This document shows, piece after piece, positions 16,608-24,964 of a DNA stretch of 64,000 nucleotides. Origin of the DNA: Bifidobacterium sp. (GTDB lineage Bacteria; Actinomycetota; Actinomycetes; Actinomycetales; Bifidobacteriaceae); NCBI GenBank assembly GCA_024104275.1, contig JAGGHK010000001.1:186001-250000 (forward strand), written 5' to 3'. Under the pieces are notes generated by a model. It did no database searches. It was not told the DNA's origin and saw nothing but the letters and a program-made list of their open reading frames with translations. A program made the translations under genes and the position numbers. Every line of letters begins with the position of its first letter. Position 1 is the first letter of the stretch.

Positions 16608-16934
16608 AAAGCCGTCGCGCTTATCGATGTATGAAGAAGATAACAATTCCGTTGGCCGGAGACAAGAGTTTCGTATCGTTTTGTGGGCTTTGCGACATTT
16701 GGTCCTTAAACTATTGACATCGCGGGTTGCTTTGGTTTGAAGCGGTTTTTATAGCAGGAAGAGCCGGATTGCATTTGCGACTGGCGAACGTTTGAGAATG
16801 GTTCGCGCCGTTTGTGGGCTCGGTTTTGAGGTCGCAAAAGCCGGATTGATGAGGTTAGGTGAGAAATACCATATTTGCGTTGATGGTTTGTTCGTCGTCA
16901 CGTTTTCACCTATTGGTTCGGTAGAATGATGATC

Positions 16935-17720
16935 ATGCATCTTCTCTTACCGCCGTCTGAAGGCAAGTCCGCACAGACCGAAGGCCCGACGTTTGATCTG
17001 GATGGTCTTTCATTTCCGGAGTTGAACGATGCCAGAAAAACGGTTTTGTCGACGCTGATTGAGGTATCGAATCGCGACGACTCGGCAAAGATTCTGAAGG
17101 TTGGTGCGAAAGGTTCGCAAGAGATCATCGCGCAACGTGACATTTTAAACGCGCCTTGCGCTCCAGCCCGTGAGGTGTATACGGGAGTGCTATACGAAAC
17201 AGCGCAATTGCACCAAAATGATGATGTAATGATTTTATCCGGTTTGTTCGGCGTAACGAAAGGCGAGGACCTGATACCGTCCTATCGTCTTTCGATGAAC
17301 GTCTCGCTTCCCGGCATCGGCCCGCTGAAATCGTTCTGGCGTAAGCAACTTACTGGATGGACACCAGACGGCGGCTTTGTGAAAACCAACGATTCGGTCA
17401 ACGATAAGGCAGCGCACGAATCTGTGATAGGTGGTTGCGTCGATTGCGCCGATGTTACGGTCGACCTGCGTTCCGAACTGTACCGTGTCACCAAGCCGGA
17501 TCCGTCAAATGACGGCGGCGAATGGTGGGATGTTCGTATCGCCGATTCCCGGAACAAGACCGTCTCCCACATGGCCAAGCATTACCGAGGGCTGTTGGCA
17601 CGAGCTTTGTTAGACTCGCCAACGCAACCCATAGAAGAAGTCGCTGGTATGCTCGGCTCAGTGAGTGTCGAAGCAGAAGATAATATCCGTTATCTCACGT
17701 TGGTCCCGACCGGGCTCTGA
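16935..17720 (+). CDS. yaaA: YaaA-family peroxide-stress protein
   Basis: About 262 residues of the YaaA (DUF328) family, which limits free iron and DNA damage during peroxide stress in E. coli. The N-terminal LLPPSEGKS signature is exact. Further family segments are VYTGVLYETAQL, LSGLFGVTKGEDLIPSYRLSM and a late MAKHYRGLLARALL. Three ATGs lie close together (16926, 16929, 16935); the last gives the family's usual start MHLLLPPSEG. TAGAAT at 16922-16927 could be a -10 box, which would make the message leaderless. It lies next to the catalase remnant. Confidence 0.85.
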   Translation: MHLLLPPSEGKSAQTEGPTFDLDGLSFPELNDARKTVLSTLIEVSNRDDSAKILKVGAKGSQEIIAQRDILNAPCAPAREVYTGVLYETAQLHQNDDVMILSGLFGVTKGEDLIPSYRLSMNVSLPGIGPLKSFWRKQLTGWTPDGGFVKTNDSVNDKAAHESVIGGCVDCADVTVDLRSELYRVTKPDPSNDGGEWWDVRIADSRNKTVSHMAKHYRGLLARALLDSPTQPIEEVAGMLGSVSVEAEDNIRYLTLVPTGL

Positions 17721-17771
17721 TACCGTCCGTTTAGGTTTACGGCGAGGAAATTCATAAGATCTTCAAGTTTT

Positions 17772-18035
17772 TTAATGAACAAGCCTGTGCTGTTTGTCTT
17801 CATCGTCGATGCGTTCGGCCAGCCAGACGTTGATTAAAGCATTCCGGCTTATCGCGATGTTGCCGGCTTCGCTGTCCAATCGTTCCACCATCCATCCTGG
17901 CAAAGTCAGGTTCACTTTACGATTTACCTGTTCACCGGAATTGTAGGTGGGATGTTCCATATCGAAATATTCGCGAACGTCTTCACCGTTGTCGAATTTA
18001 CGGTCAATGTCAGTAGCTTTGTATGAGCTTGTCAT
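17772..18035 (-). CDS. brnA: BrnA-type antitoxin (CopG-like)
   Basis: 87 residues. The C-terminal half RKVNLTLPGWMVERLDSEAG and ISRNALINVWLAERI is a ribbon-helix-helix domain, as in antitoxins paired with BrnT. The N-terminal half (YKATDIDRKFDNGEDVREYFD) is the toxin-contact region of this type. Its start at 18035 overlaps the BrnT gene by 26 bp, the usual toxin-first order for this pair. The antitoxin binds the toxin and represses the shared promoter (family knowledge). Confidence 0.8.
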   Translation of the reverse strand: MTSSYKATDIDRKFDNGEDVREYFDMEHPTYNSGEQVNRKVNLTLPGWMVERLDSEAGNIAISRNALINVWLAERIDDEDKQHRLVH

Positions 18036-18285
18036 AAGTTTCCTCCTCATAGTCACGTGAGCGGCGTACCGAAATGATTCTTGTAGCTTCATTTCGTTTT
18101 GTAGTTATTGCTGTCCAGTGTTTCTTATCAATGATGCCGAGCACCAGCTGTCTCGATTCGTCATTTCCCGGTTTCGCTTCAAAAGTGAACGTCGGCCCAT
18201 CCCAAAGCCGTTGTGCTTCATCAAAATTGATGCCATGCTTTTTAAGGTTAGAGGCACTCTTATTTGGATCGTATTCAAATTCCAC
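18010..18285 (-). CDS. brnT: BrnT-family RNase toxin
   Basis: 91 residues. Family features in order: FEYDPNKSASNLKKHGINFDEAQRLW near the start (DPxKxxxNxxKHGxxFxxA), REATRIISVRRS-like core (seen NEATRIISVRRSRDYEEE). BrnT is a small mRNA-cleaving toxin. The start is a GTG at 18285: AGGAGG sits 6 nt upstream (within 18286-18300), while the longer frame from 18318 has none. It forms a type II toxin-antitoxin unit with BrnA and lies in the plastic region. Confidence 0.83.
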   Translation of the reverse strand: MEFEYDPNKSASNLKKHGINFDEAQRLWDGPTFTFEAKPGNDESRQLVLGIIDKKHWTAITTKRNEATRIISVRRSRDYEEETYDKLIQSY

Positions 18286-18491
18286 AAGCCACCTCCTTAG
18301 GTGTGTACTATACATCAAATAGATATGTTATCAATATCTTAACAGAATTGTCCCAGTGCTCAAACTTTATTATCTGTGAGAGTTTTCCTTGTAGGGAGTC
18401 ACAAACTTAGTTGTTTGGGTGTGAGGCTATTGATTGTGCATGATGTCATTTAGGGATAAAAGTGTCTTAATTTGAAGGCATACTTGCATAT

Positions 18492-19169
18492 ATGGATAAG
18501 GAAGTCGATATTATAAAACTAATTGGCCGTGCTTTTGATAAAGCGTTGGAAAGCCAATACCCAGTGGCTCGTCATATGGTTGAATCTCGGCATGCGAAGA
18601 GACAAAACGAGAGCCCTGCTGAGGCAATTGCATATCTTAAGAAGCTATATCGAGGATCAATCGGTGTTTCAGGTTTTGCAGCTGGTGCTGCTGCCGCTGT
18701 ACCAAATGGGGCAGGGCAGGTGACCGTTGCTGTGGGTGATATATGTAATTTTCTTGAGTCGTCGGTTTTATATGTGTTCTCTGTAGCAACGGTGTATGGG
18801 ATGGATTTAAGCAGCGAAGACCTGCGACGTTTTTTGGCACTCATCGTATTGGTTGGGGACAGCGGTTCTTCTACTGTTACCAAAGCCTTAGGAGGGAGAA
18901 CGGTGCATTATTGGAGCAAAAAAGTAATCGAGAAGATCCCGATGTCCTCTATACAAGCTGTGAATAAAGTGCTTGGCTCGAGATTTTTGACGAAATATGG
19001 GACCAAACAGGGCATAGCTACTTTAGGCAAGCAATTGCCATTTATGATTGGTGCCGGTGTTGGAGCTATGAGTAATGAAGCATTCGGTGAATTGTCGATT
19101 AAAGCCATAGAAAAGTTTCTTGGGCCAGTTCCTGAAACGTGGTCTGATTCGGATAGTTCCAAAGACTGA
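18492..19169 (+). CDS. EcsC-like hydrophobic protein
   Basis: 225 residues. After a polar start (1-50), glycine/alanine-rich hydrophobic segments appear: GVSGFAAGAAAAVPNGAG (residues 58-75), VLYVFSVATVYGMD, LALIVLVGDSGS and a last FMIGAGVGAMSNEAFG. The layout matches EcsC-family proteins, whose role is poorly known. The gene is clearly more AT-rich than its neighbours and uses A/T-ending codons, which suggests transfer. A GAAGG at about 18474 is rather far from the ATG at 18492. It follows the BrnTA unit on the opposite strand. Confidence 0.6.
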   Translation: MDKEVDIIKLIGRAFDKALESQYPVARHMVESRHAKRQNESPAEAIAYLKKLYRGSIGVSGFAAGAAAAVPNGAGQVTVAVGDICNFLESSVLYVFSVATVYGMDLSSEDLRRFLALIVLVGDSGSSTVTKALGGRTVHYWSKKVIEKIPMSSIQAVNKVLGSRFLTKYGTKQGIATLGKQLPFMIGAGVGAMSNEAFGELSIKAIEKFLGPVPETWSDSDSSKD

Positions 19170-19228
19170 AACTAATTTCTAAAAATGGTGGTGTGTGTTT
19201 ATGTTTTGCACACGTAGCCATTTATTAA

Positions 19229-19706
19229 CTACTCGCATAGTACGTTGTTGAGGTCGATGCCTTGGGCCTTGGCATTGGCTTCGATGATGTTGTGGAGTCA
19301 TTGAGCCAGACCGGGTTCGATGCCATCGTAGTGCTTCTTGAAGCGTCGGTTGGCGATGTACATACGACCCAAGCGGACCTGCATGGACGGGGCTACTTCG
19401 TAATAGTAGAGCGATGTGCAGTGTTGTTCGGCGAGTTCGTTGGTCTCGTCACTGCCGGGCTTGATGCCGCGACGCTTGGCGTCGGCAAGTTTCGCCTCGA
19501 GGCCGCTCATGCGTTGTCTCTCCTGAGTTTTCATCTTTTCGTCGGTAGTGGTCTGGCGTTCGGCGAATTCCATCCATTGTTTGGTTTCATCCCCAGCGGT
19601 CCTTGGTCTCGCTTTGCTGTGGATTGGCGGTTTCTGTATTTGCCATGGTTGTTCCTACCTCTGCCATGTCGATGAGCCGATTGGTGTCGTCAAGGGTTTT
19701 CTGAAG
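19229..19706 (-). pseudogene. Decayed MerR-family regulator, TipA type (TipAS domain remnant)
   Basis: Reading leftward, LQKTLDDTNRLIDM is the dimer-helix end of a MerR protein. Then ETKDRWG, LADAKRRGIKPGSDETNELAEQH, MQVRLGRMYIANRRFKKHYD and GIEPGLAQ match the TipAS drug-recognition domain. The DNA-binding domain is gone. Near 19587 two bases appear lost (frame changes between DRWG and DETKQW). Near 19298 a Trp codon has become TGA (GLAQ-stop-LHNIIEANAKAQG), after which the frame runs to TAG at 19229. Thus truncation, frameshift and nonsense together. TipA-type proteins bind thiopeptide-like drugs and activate efflux genes. Confidence 0.75.
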
Positions 19707-19761
19707 ATGTCGTGGGCACAATGAGGACGTTGTGTAGGGGAGTTCCTCTAAAATTTTGACT

Positions 19762-21342
19762 ATGACAAGCGTTGAAGCCTTTGATAGCAGCCGTGATGCG
19801 AAGAAAAATGACAACCCGATCGGATTTGTTTATTCTGATAAAAATCAGCTAAATGGAAATACCTGTTTGGCTTCCTCTCAAACAGAATCTTCTGATTATC
19901 CTGATCCTTGGCCTGCGCCTGTGGCCGAACGGCCATTAAACGCGACAATTGTGATTCCCGGTAGCAAGTCGCTTTCGAACCGGTACCTGATTCTGGCGGC
20001 CTTGGGAAACCGACCGGTCACGATTGCCGGCATGCTGCGCTCGCGTGACACTGAACTGATGGCCGGTGCCTTGCGAACGCTTGGGGTCAGTGTCGAATTC
20101 GACAAGAACGAAGAAACCCGTGTGACGGTGACACCACCGGTCAATGGCCGATTCAAGGGTAATGTCACCGTCTTCTGTGGGCTTGCCGGAACGGTGATGC
20201 GCTTCGTTCCTGGTCTGGCGCTGTTTGCTGATGGTCCTGTGCGTTTCGACGGTGATCGACAGGCTTATGCGCGGCCGATGCATCCTTTGCTTGACGGCCT
20301 TGAGCAGTTGGGAGCGCATATTGATTACGAAGGCAAGCCGGGCTTCCTGCCGTTTACTGTCACTGCGGCGAAGTCGAAAGATTCCAATGAACCGGCGAGG
20401 AGCGATGCGGACTCGGATTCCTCGGATGGTCTCTCTGATTCTGCGGCTTCCGGGCCTGCGGAGGTTCGAATTGATTCGTCTTCATCTTCGCAGTTCATCT
20501 CCAGCCTGTTGTTGATTGGTTCGCGCCTGCCGCATGGTTTGGATTTGAAGCATACGGGCAGCAAACTTCCGAGTATGCCGCATATCCGCATGACCATGGC
20601 CGATGTTAACGGTGCAGGCGGGAATGTTACGATGCCCCAACTTGGCCACTGGCAAGTAGCACATCGGGAACTACAGCTGCCTGATGGGGTAGTGGTGGAG
20701 CCGGATCTGTCGAACGCCGCCCCGTTCCTTGGTGCCGCGATGATTGCCGGAGGAACAGTCAGCGTGCCGAACTGGCCGACTTCCACTACCCAGCCAGGTG
20801 GTTTGCTTCCCGATATTCTGCAGAAAATGGGTGCAAATGTCACTTTGAATGGCAGACCGTTCGATGAGATCATGGCGGATACGCGCAACCCTCGAACATT
20901 GGCTTCGGTGCCCAGAAACGGAACATTGACGGTTTCCATGAACGGCCCGATTCGTGGGCTTGGCAAGGCTTTCGATATGTCTGCGGCAGGGGAGATAGCC
21001 CCGAGCATCGCTGCATTGGCGACGTTGGCCGACGCTCCCAGCGAGCTTGTCGGCATCGGTCATCTTCGAGGGCATGAAACGAACCGGCTGGCCGCACTTG
21101 TCGCGGAAATCACCAGAATCGGCGCCAAAGCCGAGGAACTCGCGGATGGACTGGCCATCACGCCGGTGCCGCGTAATCAGCTGCATGGCGAAACCATGGA
21201 AACCTACGCCGACCACCGCATGGCTACGTTCGCCGCGATGATTGGCTTGGCCGTCCCCGATACCCGCATCCGCAACATCGCCACAACCCGTAAGACCATC
21301 CCCGATTTTCCGGGTATGTGGCGCAAGATGCTCGAAAGCTAG
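19762..21342 (+). CDS. aroA: 5-enolpyruvylshikimate-3-phosphate synthase
   Basis: About 526 residues; the sixth enzyme of the shikimate route, joining shikimate-3-phosphate and PEP. Motifs: PGSKSLSNRYLILAALG, the GLAGTVMRF loop (family GNAGTAxR-like, here with L for N), DGDRQAYARPMHPLLDGL, SSSSQFISSLLL, EPDLSNAAPFLGAA and ETYADHRMATFAAMIG. The family is usually 430-450 long. The extra length is a 50-residue N-terminal extension and an Asp/Ser-rich insert at about residues 203-236. ATG 19762 is chosen over a TTG at 19756; TAAAAT at 19749-19754 suggests a leaderless or very short leader. The other aro genes lie far away at 51-55 kb. Confidence 0.92.
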   Translation: MTSVEAFDSSRDAKKNDNPIGFVYSDKNQLNGNTCLASSQTESSDYPDPWPAPVAERPLNATIVIPGSKSLSNRYLILAALGNRPVTIAGMLRSRDTELMAGALRTLGVSVEFDKNEETRVTVTPPVNGRFKGNVTVFCGLAGTVMRFVPGLALFADGPVRFDGDRQAYARPMHPLLDGLEQLGAHIDYEGKPGFLPFTVTAAKSKDSNEPARSDADSDSSDGLSDSAASGPAEVRIDSSSSSQFISSLLLIGSRLPHGLDLKHTGSKLPSMPHIRMTMADVNGAGGNVTMPQLGHWQVAHRELQLPDGVVVEPDLSNAAPFLGAAMIAGGTVSVPNWPTSTTQPGGLLPDILQKMGANVTLNGRPFDEIMADTRNPRTLASVPRNGTLTVSMNGPIRGLGKAFDMSAAGEIAPSIAALATLADAPSELVGIGHLRGHETNRLAALVAEITRIGAKAEELADGLAITPVPRNQLHGETMETYADHRMATFAAMIGLAVPDTRIRNIATTRKTIPDFPGMWRKMLES

Positions 21343-21448
21343 CAGATAACATCCATTCATAAAGCAGTGGCGAGAGGTAGAAACGTTACACCGTCAAGGT
21401 GCCACGACCGGTAATCTCCCACGCAGCCATGTTCGTAAACAGATATGA

Positions 21449-21487
21449 AAAGGCCGGAACCGAATATTTCAATCGGTTCCGGCCTTT
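21449..21487. terminator. Bidirectional terminator
   Basis: 15-bp perfect arms AAAGGCCGGAACCGA and TCGGTTCCGGCCTTT (21449-21463, 21473-21487) between the convergent aroA and ackA. Confidence 0.8.
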
Positions 21488-21546
21488 CGTCTCATATGTT
21501 ATTTTCGCAGGGTTTCAGAATCTAGCGAAAACAAAACGAAGCAAAA

Positions 21547-22776
21547 TCACTTCTTGAAGACGTTACCGTAGGAATCCTTGCCCTCGGTAGCGATCTTGTC
21601 GGCCTTGTGGGCGATTGCCAGTTCCTCGTTGGTGGGGATGACGGCGATGATCACGGAGCTGTCGGGGGTGGAGATGACGCGCGGTTCCTTGGAACGGGCA
21701 TCGTTCTTGGCCTTGTCGAGCTTTACGCCGAACGGTGCAAGACGCTCGCAGACGCGGGCACGCACGTTGTTGTCGTTCTCGCCGACGCCGGCGGTGAAGG
21801 TGATGACATCCACGCCGCCCATCTGAGCGGTGTAGTTGCCAATGTAGCCGACGATGCGGTGGATGTATATATCCATGGCGAGAATGGCGTCCTCGTTGCC
21901 TTCGCTGATGAGGCGATCGACCTCGCGCATATCGCCATAGCCGGTCATGCCGGTCATACCGGACTTCTTGTTGAAGAGCTCGTCGATTTCGTCCACGTTC
22001 ATGTGGGCGTTGCGAATGAGGTGGAAGACGGCCGCCGGGTCGATGTCACCGGTACGTCCGCCCATCACCAAGCCTTCGAGCGGGGTCAAGCCCATGGAGG
22101 TGTCGATCGGGCGTCCGGAGATCTGTGCGGAGGCGGAAGCGCCATTGCCGATGTGCAGCACGATCTGCTTCAGGCCTTCGGCAGGCTTGCCGACGACGCC
22201 GGGAACGACGGAGCCGATGTACTCGTGGCTGGTGCCGTGGGCGCCATAACGGCGGATCTTGTACTTCTCGGCGACTTCCTTGTTCAGGGCGTAGGTGCTT
22301 GCTTCCTTGGGAAGCTGGAAGAAGAAGGAGGAATCGAAGACGAAAATCTGCGGGACGTCGGGCAGCAGTTGCTCCATGACCTCGGCTCCGGTGGCCTCAG
22401 GGCCGTTGTGCAGCGGGGCGAGCACGGCAAGATCCTTGACCTGCTGAATGGTCTTGGCGTTGACAAGCGCCGGCTGCGGGAAGACGGAGCCACCCTGCAC
22501 CACGCGGTGGCCAACGGCGACGATGCCGGATTCCTGAAGATCGGGGCCGTATTCCTTGAAGAAGCCAAGGACGCGCTTCAAACCGTCGGCATGGGTCTTG
22601 ATCGGCTCTTCGAGCTCGTGCTTCTCACCCTTGTATTCGTGCTTGTAATGGCCATCGATGGGTTCACCGATCTTCTCCACGAGGCCGCTTGCGAGAGCAT
22701 CCCCGCTTCCCAGATCCACCAGCTGATACTTGATCGAGCTGGAACCGGCATTGATGACAAGGACGGTTTTCGCCAT
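21547..22776 (-). CDS. ackA: Acetate kinase
   Basis: 409 residues. Converts acetyl phosphate and ADP to acetate and ATP, the energy-yielding last step of the bifid shunt. Motifs: VLVINAGSSSIKYQ at the start, GHRVVQGG, RRYGAHGTSHEY, HIGNGASASA, MGLTPLEGLVMGGRTGDIDP and FTAGVGEN. The ATG at 22776 has GGAGG 9 nt upstream; a start three codons earlier is less likely. It is the last of three co-oriented genes xfp, pta, ackA, separated from pta by a 304-bp spacer that holds a long-hairpin element. Confidence 0.96.
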   Translation of the reverse strand: MAKTVLVINAGSSSIKYQLVDLGSGDALASGLVEKIGEPIDGHYKHEYKGEKHELEEPIKTHADGLKRVLGFFKEYGPDLQESGIVAVGHRVVQGGSVFPQPALVNAKTIQQVKDLAVLAPLHNGPEATGAEVMEQLLPDVPQIFVFDSSFFFQLPKEASTYALNKEVAEKYKIRRYGAHGTSHEYIGSVVPGVVGKPAEGLKQIVLHIGNGASASAQISGRPIDTSMGLTPLEGLVMGGRTGDIDPAAVFHLIRNAHMNVDEIDELFNKKSGMTGMTGYGDMREVDRLISEGNEDAILAMDIYIHRIVGYIGNYTAQMGGVDVITFTAGVGENDNNVRARVCERLAPFGVKLDKAKNDARSKEPRVISTPDSSVIIAVIPTNEELAIAHKADKIATEGKDSYGNVFKK

Positions 22777-22919
22777 TGTTTGCATCCTCCATATAGATTA
22801 ATTGACCCGTGGATGTTACCACGGCTACCAAGCTTCCAGCTTACTCACGAGCTGTTACAAAGAGACTTTCGGAATCCTGCTTTTTAATTGCTTGCTTTTT
22901 GGAGTACAGCGTCGTTTTC

Positions 22920-23026
22920 GTGGTTGGTCGTGGGGGTCTGGGGTAAACTTTCTCGGGACGCTCCGGGCCGCTCGGCCAAGTCATACGCCCGAGAAAGTTT
23001 ACCCCAGACCCCCACTCATGTTGCGT
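22920..23026 (-). repeat. Long-hairpin element, copy 1
   Basis: Two perfectly complementary 27-nt arms (22931-22957 and 22988-23014) enclose a 30-nt loop. On the minus strand the loop contains CGTATGACTTGGCC and GGCCCGGAGCGT, the family core. The ends also match the family: CAACATGAGTGG on one side and GGTTGGTCGTG (as read on the plus strand) on the other. It lies in the pta-ackA spacer, sense with both genes. Confidence 0.8.
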
Positions 23027-23080
23027 TGCTCAACTTACAATAATTAATCTAAACTCGATAAGCTGGAATGTACTACGTTA

Positions 23081-24763
23081 TTACTGCTGAGCCTCTACGG
23101 CGGTCAAAGCGACCGTGTTGATGATGTCTTCGACCAGGGCACCACGAGAGAGGTCGTTGACGGGCTTGTTGAGGCCTTGGAGCACCGGACCGATGGCGAT
23201 GGCGCCGGACGTGCGTTGCACGGCTTTGTAGGCGATGTTGCCGGCAGCAAGCGACGGGAAGACGAAGACATTGACGTGACCTGCCACGTCGTTGCCCTTG
23301 GCCTTCGTGGCGGCCACGGTGGGCGACCAGGCAGCGTCGAACTGGATGGAGCCGACGGCCGGCAGATCCGGGGCCTTCTCGTGGACGAGCTTGGTGGCTT
23401 CCTCGACCAGGTCGACATCCGGGCCCTTGCCGCTGCCGAGGGTGGAGTAGCAGAGCATACCCACCTTCGGGTCGATACCGAAGGACTTGGCGGTCTGGGC
23501 GGACTGGATGGCGATGTCGGTCAGCTGTTCGGCATTCGGGTTAAGGTTGATGGCGCAGTCAGCAAAGACGGCCACATGATCCTTGAAGCACATCAGGAAC
23601 GCGCCCGAAACCAGCGAGGCACCGGGCTTGGTCTTGATGACCTGCAACGCGGGACGCACGGTGTTGGCGGTGGAATTGATGGAGCCGGAAACGAGGCCGT
23701 CGGCCTTGCCGAGTACGACGAGCATGGTGCCGAAGTAGCTTGGATCGGTCAGTTGCTTGCGGGCCTGCTCAGGAGTCATACCCTTCTTGGCGCGCAGTTC
23801 GCAGAGCTTGGTGACCATGGGGTCCAAGACTTCCTCATCATCCATCGGCTGGTAGGCGGCCTTGTCGAGCGAATTGAGGCCGAGTTCCTTGCCGCGGGCC
23901 AGAATCGCATCCTTGTCGCCGACGATGATGAGCTTGACGATGTCACGTTGCAGCAGGTAATCCGCGGCTTTGATGATACGGTCTTCCGAGCCTTCTGGCA
24001 GCACGATGGTCTTCTTGCCGGCCTTTGCCTTGGCCAACAGCTCGTTCTGGAAAGCATAAGGAGTGGTCGGGGCATCGAACGGCGTGCGGGCGGCGGCTAC
24101 GACCTCATCGGCCGGAGCATTATCGGCAAAGGCCTTGGCGGCCTTGTCGGCGGCATCCGGATCGGTGTCGGAGGGGAAGTCGACGGCCGGAATAGTCCAG
24201 ACCGGCACGGGGAAATCCTCCAGTGCTTCCTTGGCGTCTGCGGCCTTCTCTTCGGTGCAGCCGGTAACAAAGATGCCGGCGACCTTGCCGCCAGCCTGTT
24301 CGATTTCGGCCGTGCAGGTTTCGACGCTGGCCTTCACCTGTTCGCCGTTGCGCGGGATGGTGCAGATGGCGAGGAAGGTCTTCGCCTTGAGGTCAGAAGC
24401 GATATTCGCATTGAAAGTGAATGCTTCCGGATCAAAGACCGCGGAACCGTCGCTGCCAACGATGACCATGGAGTCGGGATTCGTGCGTTCAAGTTCGGCG
24501 CTGTAGGCGGCGACGATATCGCCGCGTGCCGAGGCCTTGTCGCGGCGGGCGCACTTGGGGCATACACCACGCACCTGGTCAATGGACTGACCGGCATTGG
24601 CGGCTTTGAGCAACTCGGCAGTGAACGTTTCCTTCTTGCAGGCAACCGGACGGAATACGGCCGTCTTTCCTTTCGCAGCGAGGGCTTTTACCACGCCGTA
24701 GGCCACGACATTACGGCCGTTCTTGCCTTCTGGACTTGCGATATAAATGACTTCGTTTGTCAC
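23081..24763 (-). CDS. pta: Phosphate acetyltransferase (long form)
   Basis: 560 residues. Interconverts acetyl-CoA and acetyl phosphate. The C-terminal PTA/PTB domain (about 235-555) has VLPEGSEDRI, GLVSGSINSTANTVRPALQ, SSCFLM-like (seen GAFLMCFKDHVAVFADCAIN), GMLCYSTLGSG and VFVFPSLAAGNIAYKAVQR. The N-terminal part resembles the P-loop/DRTGG region of long Pta, but its loop reads SPEGKNGRNV rather than a GKS/GKT loop, so nucleotide binding there is doubtful. Start is the GTG at 24763, 7 nt after AAAGGAG; the ATG-free extension upstream has no such site. Confidence 0.94.
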   Translation of the reverse strand: MTNEVIYIASPEGKNGRNVVAYGVVKALAAKGKTAVFRPVACKKETFTAELLKAANAGQSIDQVRGVCPKCARRDKASARGDIVAAYSAELERTNPDSMVIVGSDGSAVFDPEAFTFNANIASDLKAKTFLAICTIPRNGEQVKASVETCTAEIEQAGGKVAGIFVTGCTEEKAADAKEALEDFPVPVWTIPAVDFPSDTDPDAADKAAKAFADNAPADEVVAAARTPFDAPTTPYAFQNELLAKAKAGKKTIVLPEGSEDRIIKAADYLLQRDIVKLIIVGDKDAILARGKELGLNSLDKAAYQPMDDEEVLDPMVTKLCELRAKKGMTPEQARKQLTDPSYFGTMLVVLGKADGLVSGSINSTANTVRPALQVIKTKPGASLVSGAFLMCFKDHVAVFADCAINLNPNAEQLTDIAIQSAQTAKSFGIDPKVGMLCYSTLGSGKGPDVDLVEEATKLVHEKAPDLPAVGSIQFDAAWSPTVAATKAKGNDVAGHVNVFVFPSLAAGNIAYKAVQRTSGAIAIGPVLQGLNKPVNDLSRGALVEDIINTVALTAVEAQQ

Positions 24764-24888
24764 GATGTAACTCCTTTGTGCATGTTGCGCACGATCTTTT
24801 CGATTAACTACGATATCGATCCCTTCCATTTTATGCGAAGGTGTGACGTAGACGACGTTCGTGAAGTTCAAAGGAAACGTCGAATACG

Positions 24889-24924
24889 AAAAGGGACATC
24901 AGGTCGAAACCCGATGTCCCTTTT
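24889..24924 (-). terminator. Terminator of xfp
   Basis: 12-bp perfect arms AAAAGGGACATC and GATGTCCCTTTT between xfp and pta on the minus strand. The T-rich end on the minus strand fits termination after xfp, so pta probably has its own promoter. Confidence 0.75.
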
Positions 24925-24964
24925 ACTGGATGGCTACTTGAAACGTAGCCGAATGTCAATCAGC

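Noticed and set aside
22931-23014. Copy 1 hairpin as an ordinary rho-independent terminator
   Set aside because: 27-bp arms with a 30-nt conserved loop and no T tract; four other copies share loop and ends. It may still affect transcription.
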